From positions 1-35,713 of the forward strand of contig CAMZEG010000004.1 in the NCBI GenBank assembly GCA_947305635.1: 35,713 bases of DNA, read 5' to 3'. Below are positions 9,414 through 18,360 of this stretch, piece by piece. The notes under the pieces were generated by a model. The model was not told where the DNA came from, did no database searches, and saw only the letters and a program-made list of their open reading frames with translations. The translations under genes were made by a program, and so were the position numbers. The stretch is from an uncultured Clostridia bacterium. Its GTDB lineage: Bacteria; Bacillota; Clostridia; Oscillospirales; Acutalibacteraceae. Numbering within the stretch: position 1 is the stretch's first letter; each line of letters begins with the position of its first letter.

Positions 9414-11069
9414 TTATTTCTGGGGATAGACCGGGTCCTCCGGCTTGCGCTGGGTCAGCTGCATGAAGTCCACCTTCATCAGCGGCGTCTGCGGCAGCTC
9501 CTTGAGGAAGATGATCTCGCGCGGGACATAGAACTTGGAGAAGTTTTCGAGACACATCTTGCAGATCGTCTCCCGGAACGCCTCTTCGTCCACGCTTTGC
9601 TTGAGCGAGACGAACAGCCGCACGATGGAGCGCTCGTTCTGCCAGCCCTGCACCGCGCAGACGTCCTTGATCTGGGGCAGTTCGGACAGCTTCTTTTCGA
9701 TATCGGAGGGATAGACGTTGTAGCCGGAGATGATGATCATGCGCTTTTTGCGGCCCGAGAAGAAGAAATAGCCGTCGTCGTCGCGGTAGCCGAGGTCGCC
9801 CGAGAGGACCCATTTGACGCCGTTTTCGTCCGTGTAAAGGCCGAGGTCTTCGGGACCGTCGGGCGTGTAGTAGCCTTCCATGATCGTCGGGCCGGACACG
9901 ACGATTTCGCCGATCTCGCCGTTCGGCAGTTCCTTATGATCGTCGTCCCAGATCTGCACCGTTACGCCGCGCAGCGCCTTGCCGATGGAGCCGGGCCGGT
10001 AGTCCGTGTTGGAATTCGTGCAGCAGACCGAGCCGATCTCCGTCAGGCCGTAGCCCTGCCGCAGGCGGCCGACCGCGCCCCATTTTTCAAAGTAGCCGTT
10101 GAACGTGTCAAGGAAGACGTCACTGCAGTCGTCGCCGCCGCAGAACATCAGCCGGACGTTATTGAGCCACGGGCCCTCAAAGTGCTTTTCGCGCATCAGC
10201 TTCTGGAACATCAGCGGGATGCCGCCGTAGCCGATGACAAGGTTCTGCTTGCAAAGGCGGTTGAAGATCCGCGCGTCGAACTGCATCATCGGGATAATCC
10301 GCGCCGAGTTGCAAAGCGCCATATGGATCGCGACGCAAAGGCCGAAGCAATGGAACATCGGCAGCACGATGATCTCCGCCTCCTCGCCGGGGTCGTGGAT
10401 CTCGTCGAGGTCGGACACGCGCTGCACCAGCTCGTTGATCGCGCGGTGCGTCAGCTTGATCGTTTTGCTCTTGCCCGTCGTGCCGCCGCCGTTGAGATAG
10501 ACCGCGGTGTCGTCGGCGTTGTTTTCCACCGGCGTGAACGTGCCCTGGCTACGGATAATATCGCGGTAGGGCGTCGCGTTTTTGAATTTCGGGAAAACGG
10601 CCTTGGCGATTGTTTCGCCGGCCATGGTGCCGTATTTTTTGATCCCTTCGGCATAGTCAGACGAAGAGCAGACGACGCAGGGCAGCCCGCTTTCGTTGAT
10701 CGTTTTCACATGGTCCTTCGAAAGGATGTCGAGGATCATCACGCCTTTGGCATTGACGTCCGCAAGCGTCTCTTTCAAAAAGGCCGTGCTCATCAGCGGG
10801 TGAACGATGTTCGCGATCACGCCGATCTGCGAAAGGGCGTAGAAGGTCAGAATCCCCTGCACGGTCGTCGTCATAAAGACGGTATAGACGTCGCCGCGGC
10901 GCAGACCCAGTTCATTCTGGAAATAGGCGGAGAGCGCGTCGATGTCGCGGAACATCTCCGACTTGCGGTAGCGCACGCCGAAGTGCTGCATCATCCAGAC
11001 GTCGGGATAGATGGCAGTGCAGCGTTTGAGATAGGCAAAGCAGCTTTCGTTTTCCACAGCGGGAAGCAT
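9414..11069 (-). CDS. AMP-dependent synthetase/ligase (acyl-CoA synthetase-like)
   Basis: YLNGGGTTGKSKTIKLTHRA (AMP-binding P-loop), GYGLTEIGSVCC, WVLSGDLGYRDDDGYFFFSGRKKRMIIISGYNVYPSDIE. Start chosen at MLPAVENES. Confidence 0.93.
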   Translation of the reverse strand: MLPAVENESCFAYLKRCTAIYPDVWMMQHFGVRYRKSEMFRDIDALSAYFQNELGLRRGDVYTVFMTTTVQGILTFYALSQIGVIANIVHPLMSTAFLKETLADVNAKGVMILDILSKDHVKTINESGLPCVVCSSSDYAEGIKKYGTMAGETIAKAVFPKFKNATPYRDIIRSQGTFTPVENNADDTAVYLNGGGTTGKSKTIKLTHRAINELVQRVSDLDEIHDPGEEAEIIVLPMFHCFGLCVAIHMALCNSARIIPMMQFDARIFNRLCKQNLVIGYGGIPLMFQKLMREKHFEGPWLNNVRLMFCGGDDCSDVFLDTFNGYFEKWGAVGRLRQGYGLTEIGSVCCTNSNTDYRPGSIGKALRGVTVQIWDDDHKELPNGEIGEIVVSGPTIMEGYYTPDGPEDLGLYTDENGVKWVLSGDLGYRDDDGYFFFSGRKKRMIIISGYNVYPSDIEKKLSELPQIKDVCAVQGWQNERSIVRLFVSLKQSVDEEAFRETICKMCLENFSKFYVPREIIFLKELPQTPLMKVDFMQLTQRKPEDPVYPQK

Positions 11070-11114
11070 TGAGAGAACCCCCTTGAGAGATTTCGCCGAG
11101 TTTACAATTACACA

Positions 11115-11143
11115 TTTTAACGAAATCTGTACCAATTTGTCAA
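11115..11143 (-). promoter_or_regulatory. Promoter of the AMP-binding ligase gene
   Basis: Minus strand reads TTGACA-N17-TTAAAA. Confidence 0.6.
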
Positions 11144-11153
11144 CGAGGTTCGC

Positions 11154-11184
11154 AAATTATTAACAGGTGTTAAACAGATAATTT
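11154..11184. promoter_or_regulatory. Palindromic operator candidate in the divergent intergenic region
   Basis: Perfect inverted repeat TTAACA-GG-TGTTAA flanked by a second inverted pair AAATTAT...ATAATTT. Confidence 0.4.
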
Positions 11185-11286
11185 ACACTTTCGTCAAAGA
11201 AAGCGGACTTTTTCAAATGCAACAAATCATTGCGTGACTTTTTTGCGTTTTTGTGCTATGATAAAGGCGGAAAGGAGGAAACCCGT

Positions 11287-12756
11287 ATGACCAAAATTTC
11301 CAAAAATATCAAACGCGCGCGGTCCCGGCGTTCGCTGACGCAGGACGCGCTTGCCGAACGGATTCATGTGACGCGGCAGACGATCTCCGGCTGGGAGACC
11401 GGCCGCACGCAGCCGAGTCTGGATATGCTTTTGCTGCTGTGCGACGCGCTGGACGTTCCGGCGGAGGAGCTGCTTTACGGCGAAAAGCGCAACACGTCGC
11501 TCGAGCCGCCGGCCGGGTACCGCGGCACGGTGAAGATCGTGTTCACGGTGCTGGCCAGCCTGTTCATCGCCGCCGGCGTGCTGCTGGTGTTCCTCAACGG
11601 CTGGGAATCGCTCCCGCTCTGGGTGCGCTACAGCTGTTCGTTTTTGCCGCTGCTTCTGGGACAGGGGTACGCGCTGTACGTCCTGCTGCAAAAGCGCGAC
11701 AGCGCCGCCCACGCGGAAAGCGGCGGCGTCCTCTGGTCGCTCGGTCTGGTCGCCACAGCCGCCATGCTCTGCGCGCTGCAGCGGTCCGTTCCCGATTACC
11801 CGACGCTCGCGATCCTGGGGTCCTTGCTGGTGCTGCCCGCGTTTTTACTGCTGCGCTCGCTGGCCGGGCTGGTGATCTTCTTCGGCGGCATTACCTCGTT
11901 CGCCTGTACGGCGGTGGAGGACTGGAAGGCGCTGGAGCCGATGACGGAGCAAAACGCGAAGCTGACGGTGTTGCTGATCTTTGCCGCTTTGACGGCCGCG
12001 GGCCTTCTCGCGGCGAAGGCGGTGCTGCCGAAGCTCGACGCCCAGCGGCGGCGCGTCGGTCTTTGGTTTTGTCTCTTCGCGGGCGCCGCGTGGGCGGTCG
12101 GCTGCGCCGCGCTGCTCGATACCGGCGTGTTCCCGATGCTGCTTTCGTGCGCGATCGCGCTTTACGCGCTGGACGGCGTCGGCGGCGAACGGCCGCTGGC
12201 CACGCGCTATCTCTCGCTGCCGTTCGCGCTGGCGCTGCTGTTGATCGCCTCGGCGGGCGTGCTGTTCTCGCTGCCCTATGAATGGAAGTTTACGCCCGTG
12301 ATGCTGGCCGGTTTCGCGCTATTGGCGCTGCTGCCCATTGCGGCAGTCATCGCCAACCGCAAGGTGCTGCGGCACGACCCGCTGCGCGTTTTGCAGCTTT
12401 GCATCTTCTTTGCCGCCAAGGTATTCTATACCGCCATGTTCCTGACAGAGGACGACGCCGACACGCGGCGGACGGTGATCTTTCAAAGCATGACGCTCGT
12501 GCTCGCGGCGCTGCTGATTTTGCAGGGCGCGAAGGAAAACGCGCTGTTTAAGATCAATCTCGGCTGTCTGTCGGTCTGTACCCTCGCGGGCTTCTTGATC
12601 TGGCACGCGGAGTTTGACCTCTGGCTCAAGGGCGTGATCCTGCTTTGCTTCGGTCTGCTGCTGCTGGTAATCAATAAGGCGGCGCTCTCGCGCAAGCAAA
12701 AGGCGATGCAGGCCCTGCAGGCGAAACCCGAAGAAGGGCAGGTGACCGACGCATGA
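11287..12756 (+). CDS. XRE-family HTH domain fused to a polytopic membrane domain (DUF2157-like)
   Basis: HTH_3: NIKRARSRRSLTQDALAERIHVTRQTISGWETGRTQPSLDMLLLLCDALDV, followed by many hydrophobic segments. Upstream GGAAAGGAGG RBS. Confidence 0.85.
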   Translation: MTKISKNIKRARSRRSLTQDALAERIHVTRQTISGWETGRTQPSLDMLLLLCDALDVPAEELLYGEKRNTSLEPPAGYRGTVKIVFTVLASLFIAAGVLLVFLNGWESLPLWVRYSCSFLPLLLGQGYALYVLLQKRDSAAHAESGGVLWSLGLVATAAMLCALQRSVPDYPTLAILGSLLVLPAFLLLRSLAGLVIFFGGITSFACTAVEDWKALEPMTEQNAKLTVLLIFAALTAAGLLAAKAVLPKLDAQRRRVGLWFCLFAGAAWAVGCAALLDTGVFPMLLSCAIALYALDGVGGERPLATRYLSLPFALALLLIASAGVLFSLPYEWKFTPVMLAGFALLALLPIAAVIANRKVLRHDPLRVLQLCIFFAAKVFYTAMFLTEDDADTRRTVIFQSMTLVLAALLILQGAKENALFKINLGCLSVCTLAGFLIWHAEFDLWLKGVILLCFGLLLLVINKAALSRKQKAMQALQAKPEEGQVTDA

Positions 12757-13415
12757 AAGCGAAACGAATCATCGCGTGGCTGCTCGTCTGCGTGCTGCAG
12801 CTGAGCGTCTGTCTGCTGATTCCGCTGCGGGGACTTTCCGAAGAGCGGAAGATTGAGGAAAAGGGCGAAAGCTACCGCTTTGCCCTGCGCGCCGCCGCGG
12901 TGCACGGCAGCGGACGGCACACCGAAGTCAATCTGGTGTTCCCGCAGGTGCTGCCGCTGCCGGAGGAAGAAACGGCGTGGGAAACGACCGTCCGCGTCCT
13001 TGAGACCGGCAGTGACGGACTGACCCGCCTGCGCGAGCACGGCATCACATGGGAAGCGGCCGAAGGATACCTGGAGCCGCCGGTCTGGGACCTTTACGGA
13101 GAGGCGGCGACCAGCTATGTTTCCAACCGCGTCCGAACCGATCTGGACAGTCTGCGGCAGATCATGGAGGACCTGCTGTCCTATGTCTCGACTTCCCCGG
13201 ACGGCAGGCTGTCCGATTACTGGCGCAGCCGGCTGACAGAACAGGCGCAGGCGCTCGAGGAACCCGCTCTGCGCGACCTCGCGCTGCGGCAGATCGACGC
13301 GGAAAACGGCGAAGAGCTGTTCGACAGCTACGTTTCGGGCGTCCTCTATGAAGACACCGTCTACTGGCAGGAGGTCTGGATCGCCGGCATCCACATTGCG
13401 ACATTGCACAACTGA
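12753..13415 (+). CDS. Membrane-anchored protein, possible GDYXXLXY-type partner of the upstream HTH/membrane protein
   Basis: ATGA overlap with the upstream gene; single N-terminal TM segment (IIAWLLVCVLQLSVCLLIPL) followed by an extracytoplasmic domain. Family assignment is tentative. Confidence 0.65.
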   Translation: MKAKRIIAWLLVCVLQLSVCLLIPLRGLSEERKIEEKGESYRFALRAAAVHGSGRHTEVNLVFPQVLPLPEEETAWETTVRVLETGSDGLTRLREHGITWEAAEGYLEPPVWDLYGEAATSYVSNRVRTDLDSLRQIMEDLLSYVSTSPDGRLSDYWRSRLTEQAQALEEPALRDLALRQIDAENGEELFDSYVSGVLYEDTVYWQEVWIAGIHIATLHN

Positions 13416-13426
13416 GACACAATAGC

Positions 13427-13456
13427 AAACCCGCCCGAACACCGGGCGGGTTTTTT
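13427..13456. terminator. Intrinsic terminator between convergent genes
   Basis: CCCGCCC-gaacacc-GGGCGGG followed by TTTTTT, with a preceding A-run. Confidence 0.88.
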
Positions 13457-13469
13457 GATAGGCTGTTTC

Positions 13470-14960
13470 TTAGATGTGATAGAGATTGTCGTTCTCGTAG
13501 TCCGGCTCGCAGGTGAGGTTGATCCCCAGCTTGCGGAAGACGCCGGCGTCGGCCGTGGAGAGGATCACCGAGCAGTGGGCGTCCGTGCCGTGCAGCTGCG
13601 GCAGACACCGCAGCGCCAGCGCGGCGGCCTCGTCGCGCGAGGCGTTGACCGAAAGCGCCACGAGCGCCTCGTCGATATGCAGGCGCGGGTTCTTGCTGCC
13701 GAGATAGTCGACCTTCAGCGCCTGTACCGGCTCGATAAACGAGGAGGGGATCAGGTCATGCGCGTCGTCGATCCCGGCGAGGTACTTCAGCGCATTGAGG
13801 ATCAGCGCGGTCGTCGCGCCGAACAGCTTTTTGGTCTTGCCGGTGAGGATCGTCCCGTCGCGCAGCTCGATCGCGGCGGCGGGGGCGTCCGTTTCGGCGG
13901 CGACGGCCTTGGCGCGCGTCACGACCGCGCGGTCGGCGACGGTAACGCCGGCCTTGTTCATGACCAGCTCGAGCCGCTCGATCTCCTTCGCGCTGTCGTA
14001 GCCCTTGCGCAGATCGCACAGCGCCTTGTAGTAGCGGCGGATGATCTCCTGGCGCGAGGCTTCGCAGACAGCCTTGTCGCTGATGATGCAGTTGCCGACC
14101 ATGTTGACGCCCATATCCGTCGGGGATTTATAGGGCGATTCGCCGTAGATCTTTTCGAAAATCGCGTTGAGGACGGGGAAGACCTCGATATCGCGGTTGT
14201 AGTTGACGGTCGCAACGCCGTAGGCCTCGAGATGGAACGAGTCGATCATGTTGACGTCGTTGAGGTCGGCGGTCGCGGCCTCATAGGCGAGGTTGACCGG
14301 GTGGTTCAGCGGGAGGTTCCAGATCGGGAAGGTTTCGAATTTCGCGTAGCCGGCGTTGATGCCGCGCAGGTGCTCATGGTACAGCTGCGACAGGCAGGTC
14401 GCCATCTTGCCGCTGCCCGGGCCCGGGGCGGTGACGACGATCAGGCGGCGCGAGGTCTCGATATATTCGTTTTTGCCGTAGCCCTCGGGAGAGACGATCT
14501 TTTTCACGTTGGAGGGGTAGCCCTCAATCTTGTAATGGGTGAACACGGAAAGGCCGAGCGCGGTCAGCTTCGCCTTGAACGCGTCGGAGGACGTCTGGCC
14601 GTTGTACTGGGTGATGACGACCGAGCCGACGTACAGTCCCACCGAGCGGAAGAGATCGACGAGCCGCAGCACTTCCAGCTCATAGCTGATGCCGAGGTCG
14701 GACCGCAGCTTTTTGCTTTCGATCGCGCCTGCGGAAACGGCGATGACGATTTCCGCCTCGTCCTTCAGCTGCAGCAGCATCCGCAGCTTGCTGTCCGGCT
14801 GAAAGCCCGGCAGAACGCGTGACGCGTGGTTGTCGTCGAACAGCTTGCCGCCGAACTCCATGTACAGCTTGCCGCCGAACTGGCTCATCCGTTCGCGGAT
14901 ATGCTCGGACTGCATCCGGATATACTTGTCGTTGTCAAACCCAAGTTGGAACATACTCAC
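13470..14960 (-). CDS. DUF1846 domain-containing protein
   Basis: N-terminus MSMFQLGFDNDKYIRMQSEHIRERMSQFGGKLYMEFGGKLFDDNHASRVLPGFQPD is characteristic of DUF1846 proteins. Confidence 0.92.
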   Translation of the reverse strand: MSMFQLGFDNDKYIRMQSEHIRERMSQFGGKLYMEFGGKLFDDNHASRVLPGFQPDSKLRMLLQLKDEAEIVIAVSAGAIESKKLRSDLGISYELEVLRLVDLFRSVGLYVGSVVITQYNGQTSSDAFKAKLTALGLSVFTHYKIEGYPSNVKKIVSPEGYGKNEYIETSRRLIVVTAPGPGSGKMATCLSQLYHEHLRGINAGYAKFETFPIWNLPLNHPVNLAYEAATADLNDVNMIDSFHLEAYGVATVNYNRDIEVFPVLNAIFEKIYGESPYKSPTDMGVNMVGNCIISDKAVCEASRQEIIRRYYKALCDLRKGYDSAKEIERLELVMNKAGVTVADRAVVTRAKAVAAETDAPAAAIELRDGTILTGKTKKLFGATTALILNALKYLAGIDDAHDLIPSSFIEPVQALKVDYLGSKNPRLHIDEALVALSVNASRDEAAALALRCLPQLHGTDAHCSVILSTADAGVFRKLGINLTCEPDYENDNLYHI

Positions 14961-14987
14961 ACTTCCCCGTCTTTTTCCATTCGGTTC

Positions 14988-15016
14988 AGTATAGCATATT
15001 CAGCGCCCGTTTGCAA
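14988..15016 (-). promoter_or_regulatory. Promoter of the DUF1846 gene
   Basis: Minus strand reads TTGCAA-N17-TATACT. Confidence 0.65.
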
Positions 15017-15046
15017 GGCTTCGAAACAACTTTCGCGGCGGCTTAT

Positions 15047-15280
15047 TCAATTTTCTTCGTTTTCCGCCGCGGCCGTCCGCCGCAAAACTTCCAGCGCCGC
15101 CCAGGCGACGACCTCCTCCGGCGTCGGCGCTTCTCCCGCGCAGGGGATCGTGTCCCAGATCTCGCTGCCGCAAAGGGCGCAGTTGAGCCGCCCGCAGAGG
15201 ATCGCAAGCTCCATCTGCCTGCGGATTTCGGGGGAGAAGGTCTTCATAAACAGCGGGGACTGGTTCGGTTGGTTCGACAT
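15047..15280 (-). CDS. Small Cys-containing hypothetical protein
   Basis: 77 aa ORF (MSNQPNQSPLFMKTFSPEIRRQMELAILCGRLNCALCGSEIWDTIPCAG...) with an upstream RBS-like AAGGAGCG. No family recognised. Confidence 0.55.
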   Translation of the reverse strand: MSNQPNQSPLFMKTFSPEIRRQMELAILCGRLNCALCGSEIWDTIPCAGEAPTPEEVVAWAALEVLRRTAAAENEEN

Positions 15281-15407
15281 GACAATCGCTCCTTACAACA
15301 AGATTTTGTGTTTGCGCTGCCAGTATACCACAGCGCGGCGTCGAAGCCTGTCGAAGCATGGCGCGCCCGCGAAAAAAACCGAAAGCGCCGTCTTTTGCCG
15401 CCGGGAC

Positions 15408-15437
15408 TTGACGGGAAACGGCGGAATATGGTACATT
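15408..15437 (+). promoter_or_regulatory. Promoter of the Cys-cluster protein gene
   Basis: TTGACG-N18-TACATT upstream of the ATG at 15455. Confidence 0.5.
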
Positions 15438-15454
15438 GGTACGGGTGATGACGC

Positions 15455-15940
15455 ATGACGCGAAAACAGGAAAGAATCTATCGAACCGCCCGGCGGCTGC
15501 TGCAAAACAGCACGCCGCTGCGCGAAGACTGCGGCCTGCTTTGCGACAAAGCCTGCTGCAAAGGCGACGACTGCACAGGGATGCTGCTCTTCCCCGGGGA
15601 ACCGACGCCGTTTCGCGTGATCGAACAAAACTGCCGCCGGCTTGCCGTCTGCGGCGGCGTCTGCAAACGGGAGGAGCGCCCGCTTTCGTGTATGGTGTTC
15701 CCGTTTCTGCCGCTGCCGGCGGATGACGGACGCATCCGCGTCAGGGTCGACGCACGCGGCCGCGGGATCTGTCCGCTCGCGCGCCACGCGGGGGAGGCCG
15801 CGATCCGTCACCGCTTCTTGCACCGCGTCCGCCGGGTCGGGGCGCTGCTGCTGCGCGACGAAGAGACCCGCGCGTTCCTTTTTGCGCTGCGTCGGGAAGC
15901 CGAAGAGACCGAAGCGCTGCTGAAACGCTTTGAAAAATAA
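15455..15940 (+). CDS. Cys-cluster protein, YkgJ-like (putative metal-binding)
   Basis: CGLLCDKACCKGDDCTG ... RPLSCMVFPFLPL resembles the Cys-cluster plus RPxxCxxFPF arrangement of YkgJ-type proteins. Confidence 0.65.
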   Translation: MTRKQERIYRTARRLLQNSTPLREDCGLLCDKACCKGDDCTGMLLFPGEPTPFRVIEQNCRRLAVCGGVCKREERPLSCMVFPFLPLPADDGRIRVRVDARGRGICPLARHAGEAAIRHRFLHRVRRVGALLLRDEETRAFLFALRREAEETEALLKRFEK

Positions 15941-15954
15941 TTTTGAAATACATA

Positions 15955-15983
15955 TTGTCTCCGGCGAAATTTTGTGCTACAAT
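15955..15983 (+). promoter_or_regulatory. Promoter of nrdR
   Basis: TTGTCT-N17-TACAAT upstream of nrdR. Confidence 0.65.
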
Positions 15984-16021
15984 ATATAGGATAACTTCTG
16001 TTGAAGGGAAGGAACCAGCCT

Positions 16022-16477
16022 ATGAAATGTCCGTTTTGCGCCTGCAGCGAAAGCAAAGTGATCGATTCGCGTCCGACCGATGAGGGCGAACGCATTCGCA
16101 GAAGACGGGAGTGCATTGCCTGCGGCAAGCGCTTTACAACCTACGAAATCATTGAGACGGTGCCGATCATCGTTGTCAAAAAAGACAAGTCGCGCGAAGC
16201 GTTCGACCGCGTCAAGCTGTTCAACGGTATGCTGCGCGCGTGTGAAAAGCGGCCGGTGTCGATCGCGCAGATCGAAACCGTCGTCTCCGAAATCGAGCAG
16301 GAGCTGCAAAACTCGCTCGACCGCGAGGTGACGAGCGTGCGGATCGGCGAAATGGCGATGGAAAAGCTCAAGGGACTCGACGAGGTGGCGTATGTCCGCT
16401 TCGCGTCGGTCTACCGTCAGTTCAAGGATATCAACACTTTTATGGAGGAGCTGGCCAAGCTGCTCGGCGAAAAGTAA
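16022..16477 (+). CDS. nrdR: Transcriptional repressor NrdR
   Basis: [42 protein letters not shown] zinc ribbon plus ATP-cone domain; length and motifs canonical. Confidence 0.97.
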   Translation: MKCPFCACSESKVIDSRPTDEGERIRRRRECIACGKRFTTYEIIETVPIIVVKKDKSREAFDRVKLFNGMLRACEKRPVSIAQIETVVSEIEQELQNSLDREVTSVRIGEMAMEKLKGLDEVAYVRFASVYRQFKDINTFMEELAKLLGEK

Positions 16478-16495
16478 GGTTCTGTTTTGCAATAG

Positions 16496-16520
16496 AAAGC
16501 CGTCCCCGCGACGGCTTTTT
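16496..16520 (+). terminator. Intrinsic terminator after nrdR
   Basis: GCCGTC-cccgc-GACGGC followed by TTTTT. Confidence 0.75.
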
Positions 16521-16562
16521 GCGATACCCTGCATTGATTCTGTATCAGGAAACGGGGGAAAT

Positions 16563-18068
16563 ATGATGAAAGAGACCAAAAAGGAAGTCCGCTATGTCGG
16601 CGTTCGGGAGAATTTGCTGTTCGGTCTCGCGAACGGGGGACAGTGCTTCAGCTACGGGATGTTCTCCGGTTCCTATCTGTCGCTGTTCTTCGTCAAGGTC
16701 TTCGGCATTCCGACCGGCGCCGTGGCGACGATGCTGCTGATTCTCGGTATCTGGGACACGGTCAACGACCCGATCATGGGCGGCATTGTGGACAAGACCC
16801 GCACGCGCTACGGAAAGCTGCGGCCCTGGCTGCTGTTCGTCCCGATCCCGCTGGCGATCAGCACGATCCTGTTCTGGGGCGGTCCGCTGCTGCTGCAGAA
16901 CACGCGGGAGCTGACGGTCAAGATCGTCTACATGTACATCTCCTACCTGATGTGGGAGTTCTTCTACACGCTCGGCGACGTGCCCTACTGGAGCCTTTCC
17001 GCCGCGCTGAGTCCCTCTCCCTCCGACCGCACCCGCGCGATTGCGACGGCACGCTTTCTCAGCGGTCTGATCGGCGGTATCGCGACGGTGGTGATGCTGC
17101 CGGTGATGATCGACCTTTCCAATAACGGCAAGATCGCATGGTCGCTCAAGGAGGTCTTCGCGGCCTGCGGCGTGGTTTCGGCGGTGTTCATCGTGGGGCT
17201 GTTCAGCCTCGCCGGCCTCTTCGTCAAGGAGCGCGTGGTCCAGCAGGTGGAGGAGACGAGCTTTTTCGACGCGTTCCGCTTTCTCGGCAAGAATAAGCCC
17301 TTGCTGCTGATTATTCTCAGCAACGTTCTCGGAACGGTCTCTGCCGTGGCGGGCGTCTTCGGCGCGTTCTATTACACCGAGGTGCTCAACCTGATGAGCT
17401 GGAGCTCGGTCATCTCCGTCGTCGGCGGGCTCGGCGGTCTGGTCGGCATGGCGACGATCGCGCTGGTAAAAAAGCGCTTCGACAACCGCCAGCTGATGAT
17501 CATCAACAAAGTGATCCCCGCGATTCTCGGGACACTCGCGTTCTTTGCCGGCAGCCGGCACTACGACGTGTGGTACATCGTGATCCCGATCATCGCGGCG
17601 AAGAACATCCTGTCCGGCGTGTTCGACGCCTACAACTCCGTCGTCTCGACGGAAATCATCGGCGATACGGTGGACTACATGGAATGGAAGACCGGCATCC
17701 GCAACGAGGGCATGGCGTTTTCCGTTCTGACCTTTGTGGGCAAGCTGCAGGGACGGCTGTCGACGTCGCTCGGTACGGCGCTGCTGCCCGTGATCGGCTA
17801 TTTCGTGACCGAGCAGGTTTTGCCGGACGGGACGACCGAGACGATCTCCCGCTGCACCGAGGCGTTCGGCCAGCCGACGCAGTTCTGGCTGTGGGCGTTC
17901 TTTACGGTGTTCCCGGCAATCACGAGCCTGCTTGCCATTATCCCGTTCCATTTCTACTCCCTGCGCGGCGACAAGCTGCGGGAGATCCGCGCCGAAATGA
18001 AGCTGCGAAGAGAGCGGCTGGCGGAAGCGGAAGAGACGACCGGAGGTGCAATCGATGAAAGAGGATAA
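16563..18068 (+). CDS. MFS transporter, GPH family
   Basis: LGIWDTVNDPIMGGIVDKTRTRYGKLRPWLLF signature, polytopic. Start chosen at MMKETKKEV. Confidence 0.88.
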   Translation: MMKETKKEVRYVGVRENLLFGLANGGQCFSYGMFSGSYLSLFFVKVFGIPTGAVATMLLILGIWDTVNDPIMGGIVDKTRTRYGKLRPWLLFVPIPLAISTILFWGGPLLLQNTRELTVKIVYMYISYLMWEFFYTLGDVPYWSLSAALSPSPSDRTRAIATARFLSGLIGGIATVVMLPVMIDLSNNGKIAWSLKEVFAACGVVSAVFIVGLFSLAGLFVKERVVQQVEETSFFDAFRFLGKNKPLLLIILSNVLGTVSAVAGVFGAFYYTEVLNLMSWSSVISVVGGLGGLVGMATIALVKKRFDNRQLMIINKVIPAILGTLAFFAGSRHYDVWYIVIPIIAAKNILSGVFDAYNSVVSTEIIGDTVDYMEWKTGIRNEGMAFSVLTFVGKLQGRLSTSLGTALLPVIGYFVTEQVLPDGTTETISRCTEAFGQPTQFWLWAFFTVFPAITSLLAIIPFHFYSLRGDKLREIRAEMKLRRERLAEAEETTGGAIDERG

Positions 18069-18324
18069 ATTCTGTCCGCACTGCGGTGGCAAACTGAAGC
18101 TGTTTTATCTCAAGCAGACCTGCCCGCACTGCGGGGTCAATCTGCTGACCTACAATATGGAAGCGCGGCTGGAACAGGACGCGCAAAAGGCCGCCGCGGA
18201 GGTCGACGCGCTCTGGAACAGGCTGCGCCGCCTCGACAAGGCGCGCCTCATTGAAAAGCATTACACGAAAAAGGGCAAGCCCCTGCCGTGGGAAAGCGCC
18301 GAAGAACAAACGCCGGAAGCGTAA
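18055..18324 (+). CDS. Small zinc-ribbon protein
   Basis: MKEDKFCPHCGGKLKLFYLKQTCPHCGVNLL, two CPHCG knuckles; overlaps the end of the transporter gene. Confidence 0.75.
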   Translation: MKEDKFCPHCGGKLKLFYLKQTCPHCGVNLLTYNMEARLEQDAQKAAAEVDALWNRLRRLDKARLIEKHYTKKGKPLPWESAEEQTPEA

Positions 18325-18333
18325 CAAAAAAAC

Positions 18334-18359
18334 GCCGTGGAACACGCCACGGCATTTTT
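18334..18359. terminator. Intrinsic terminator between convergent genes
   Basis: GCCGTGG-aacacg-CCACGGC followed by ATTTTT, with an A-run on the other side. Confidence 0.82.
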
Positions 18360-18360
18360 G

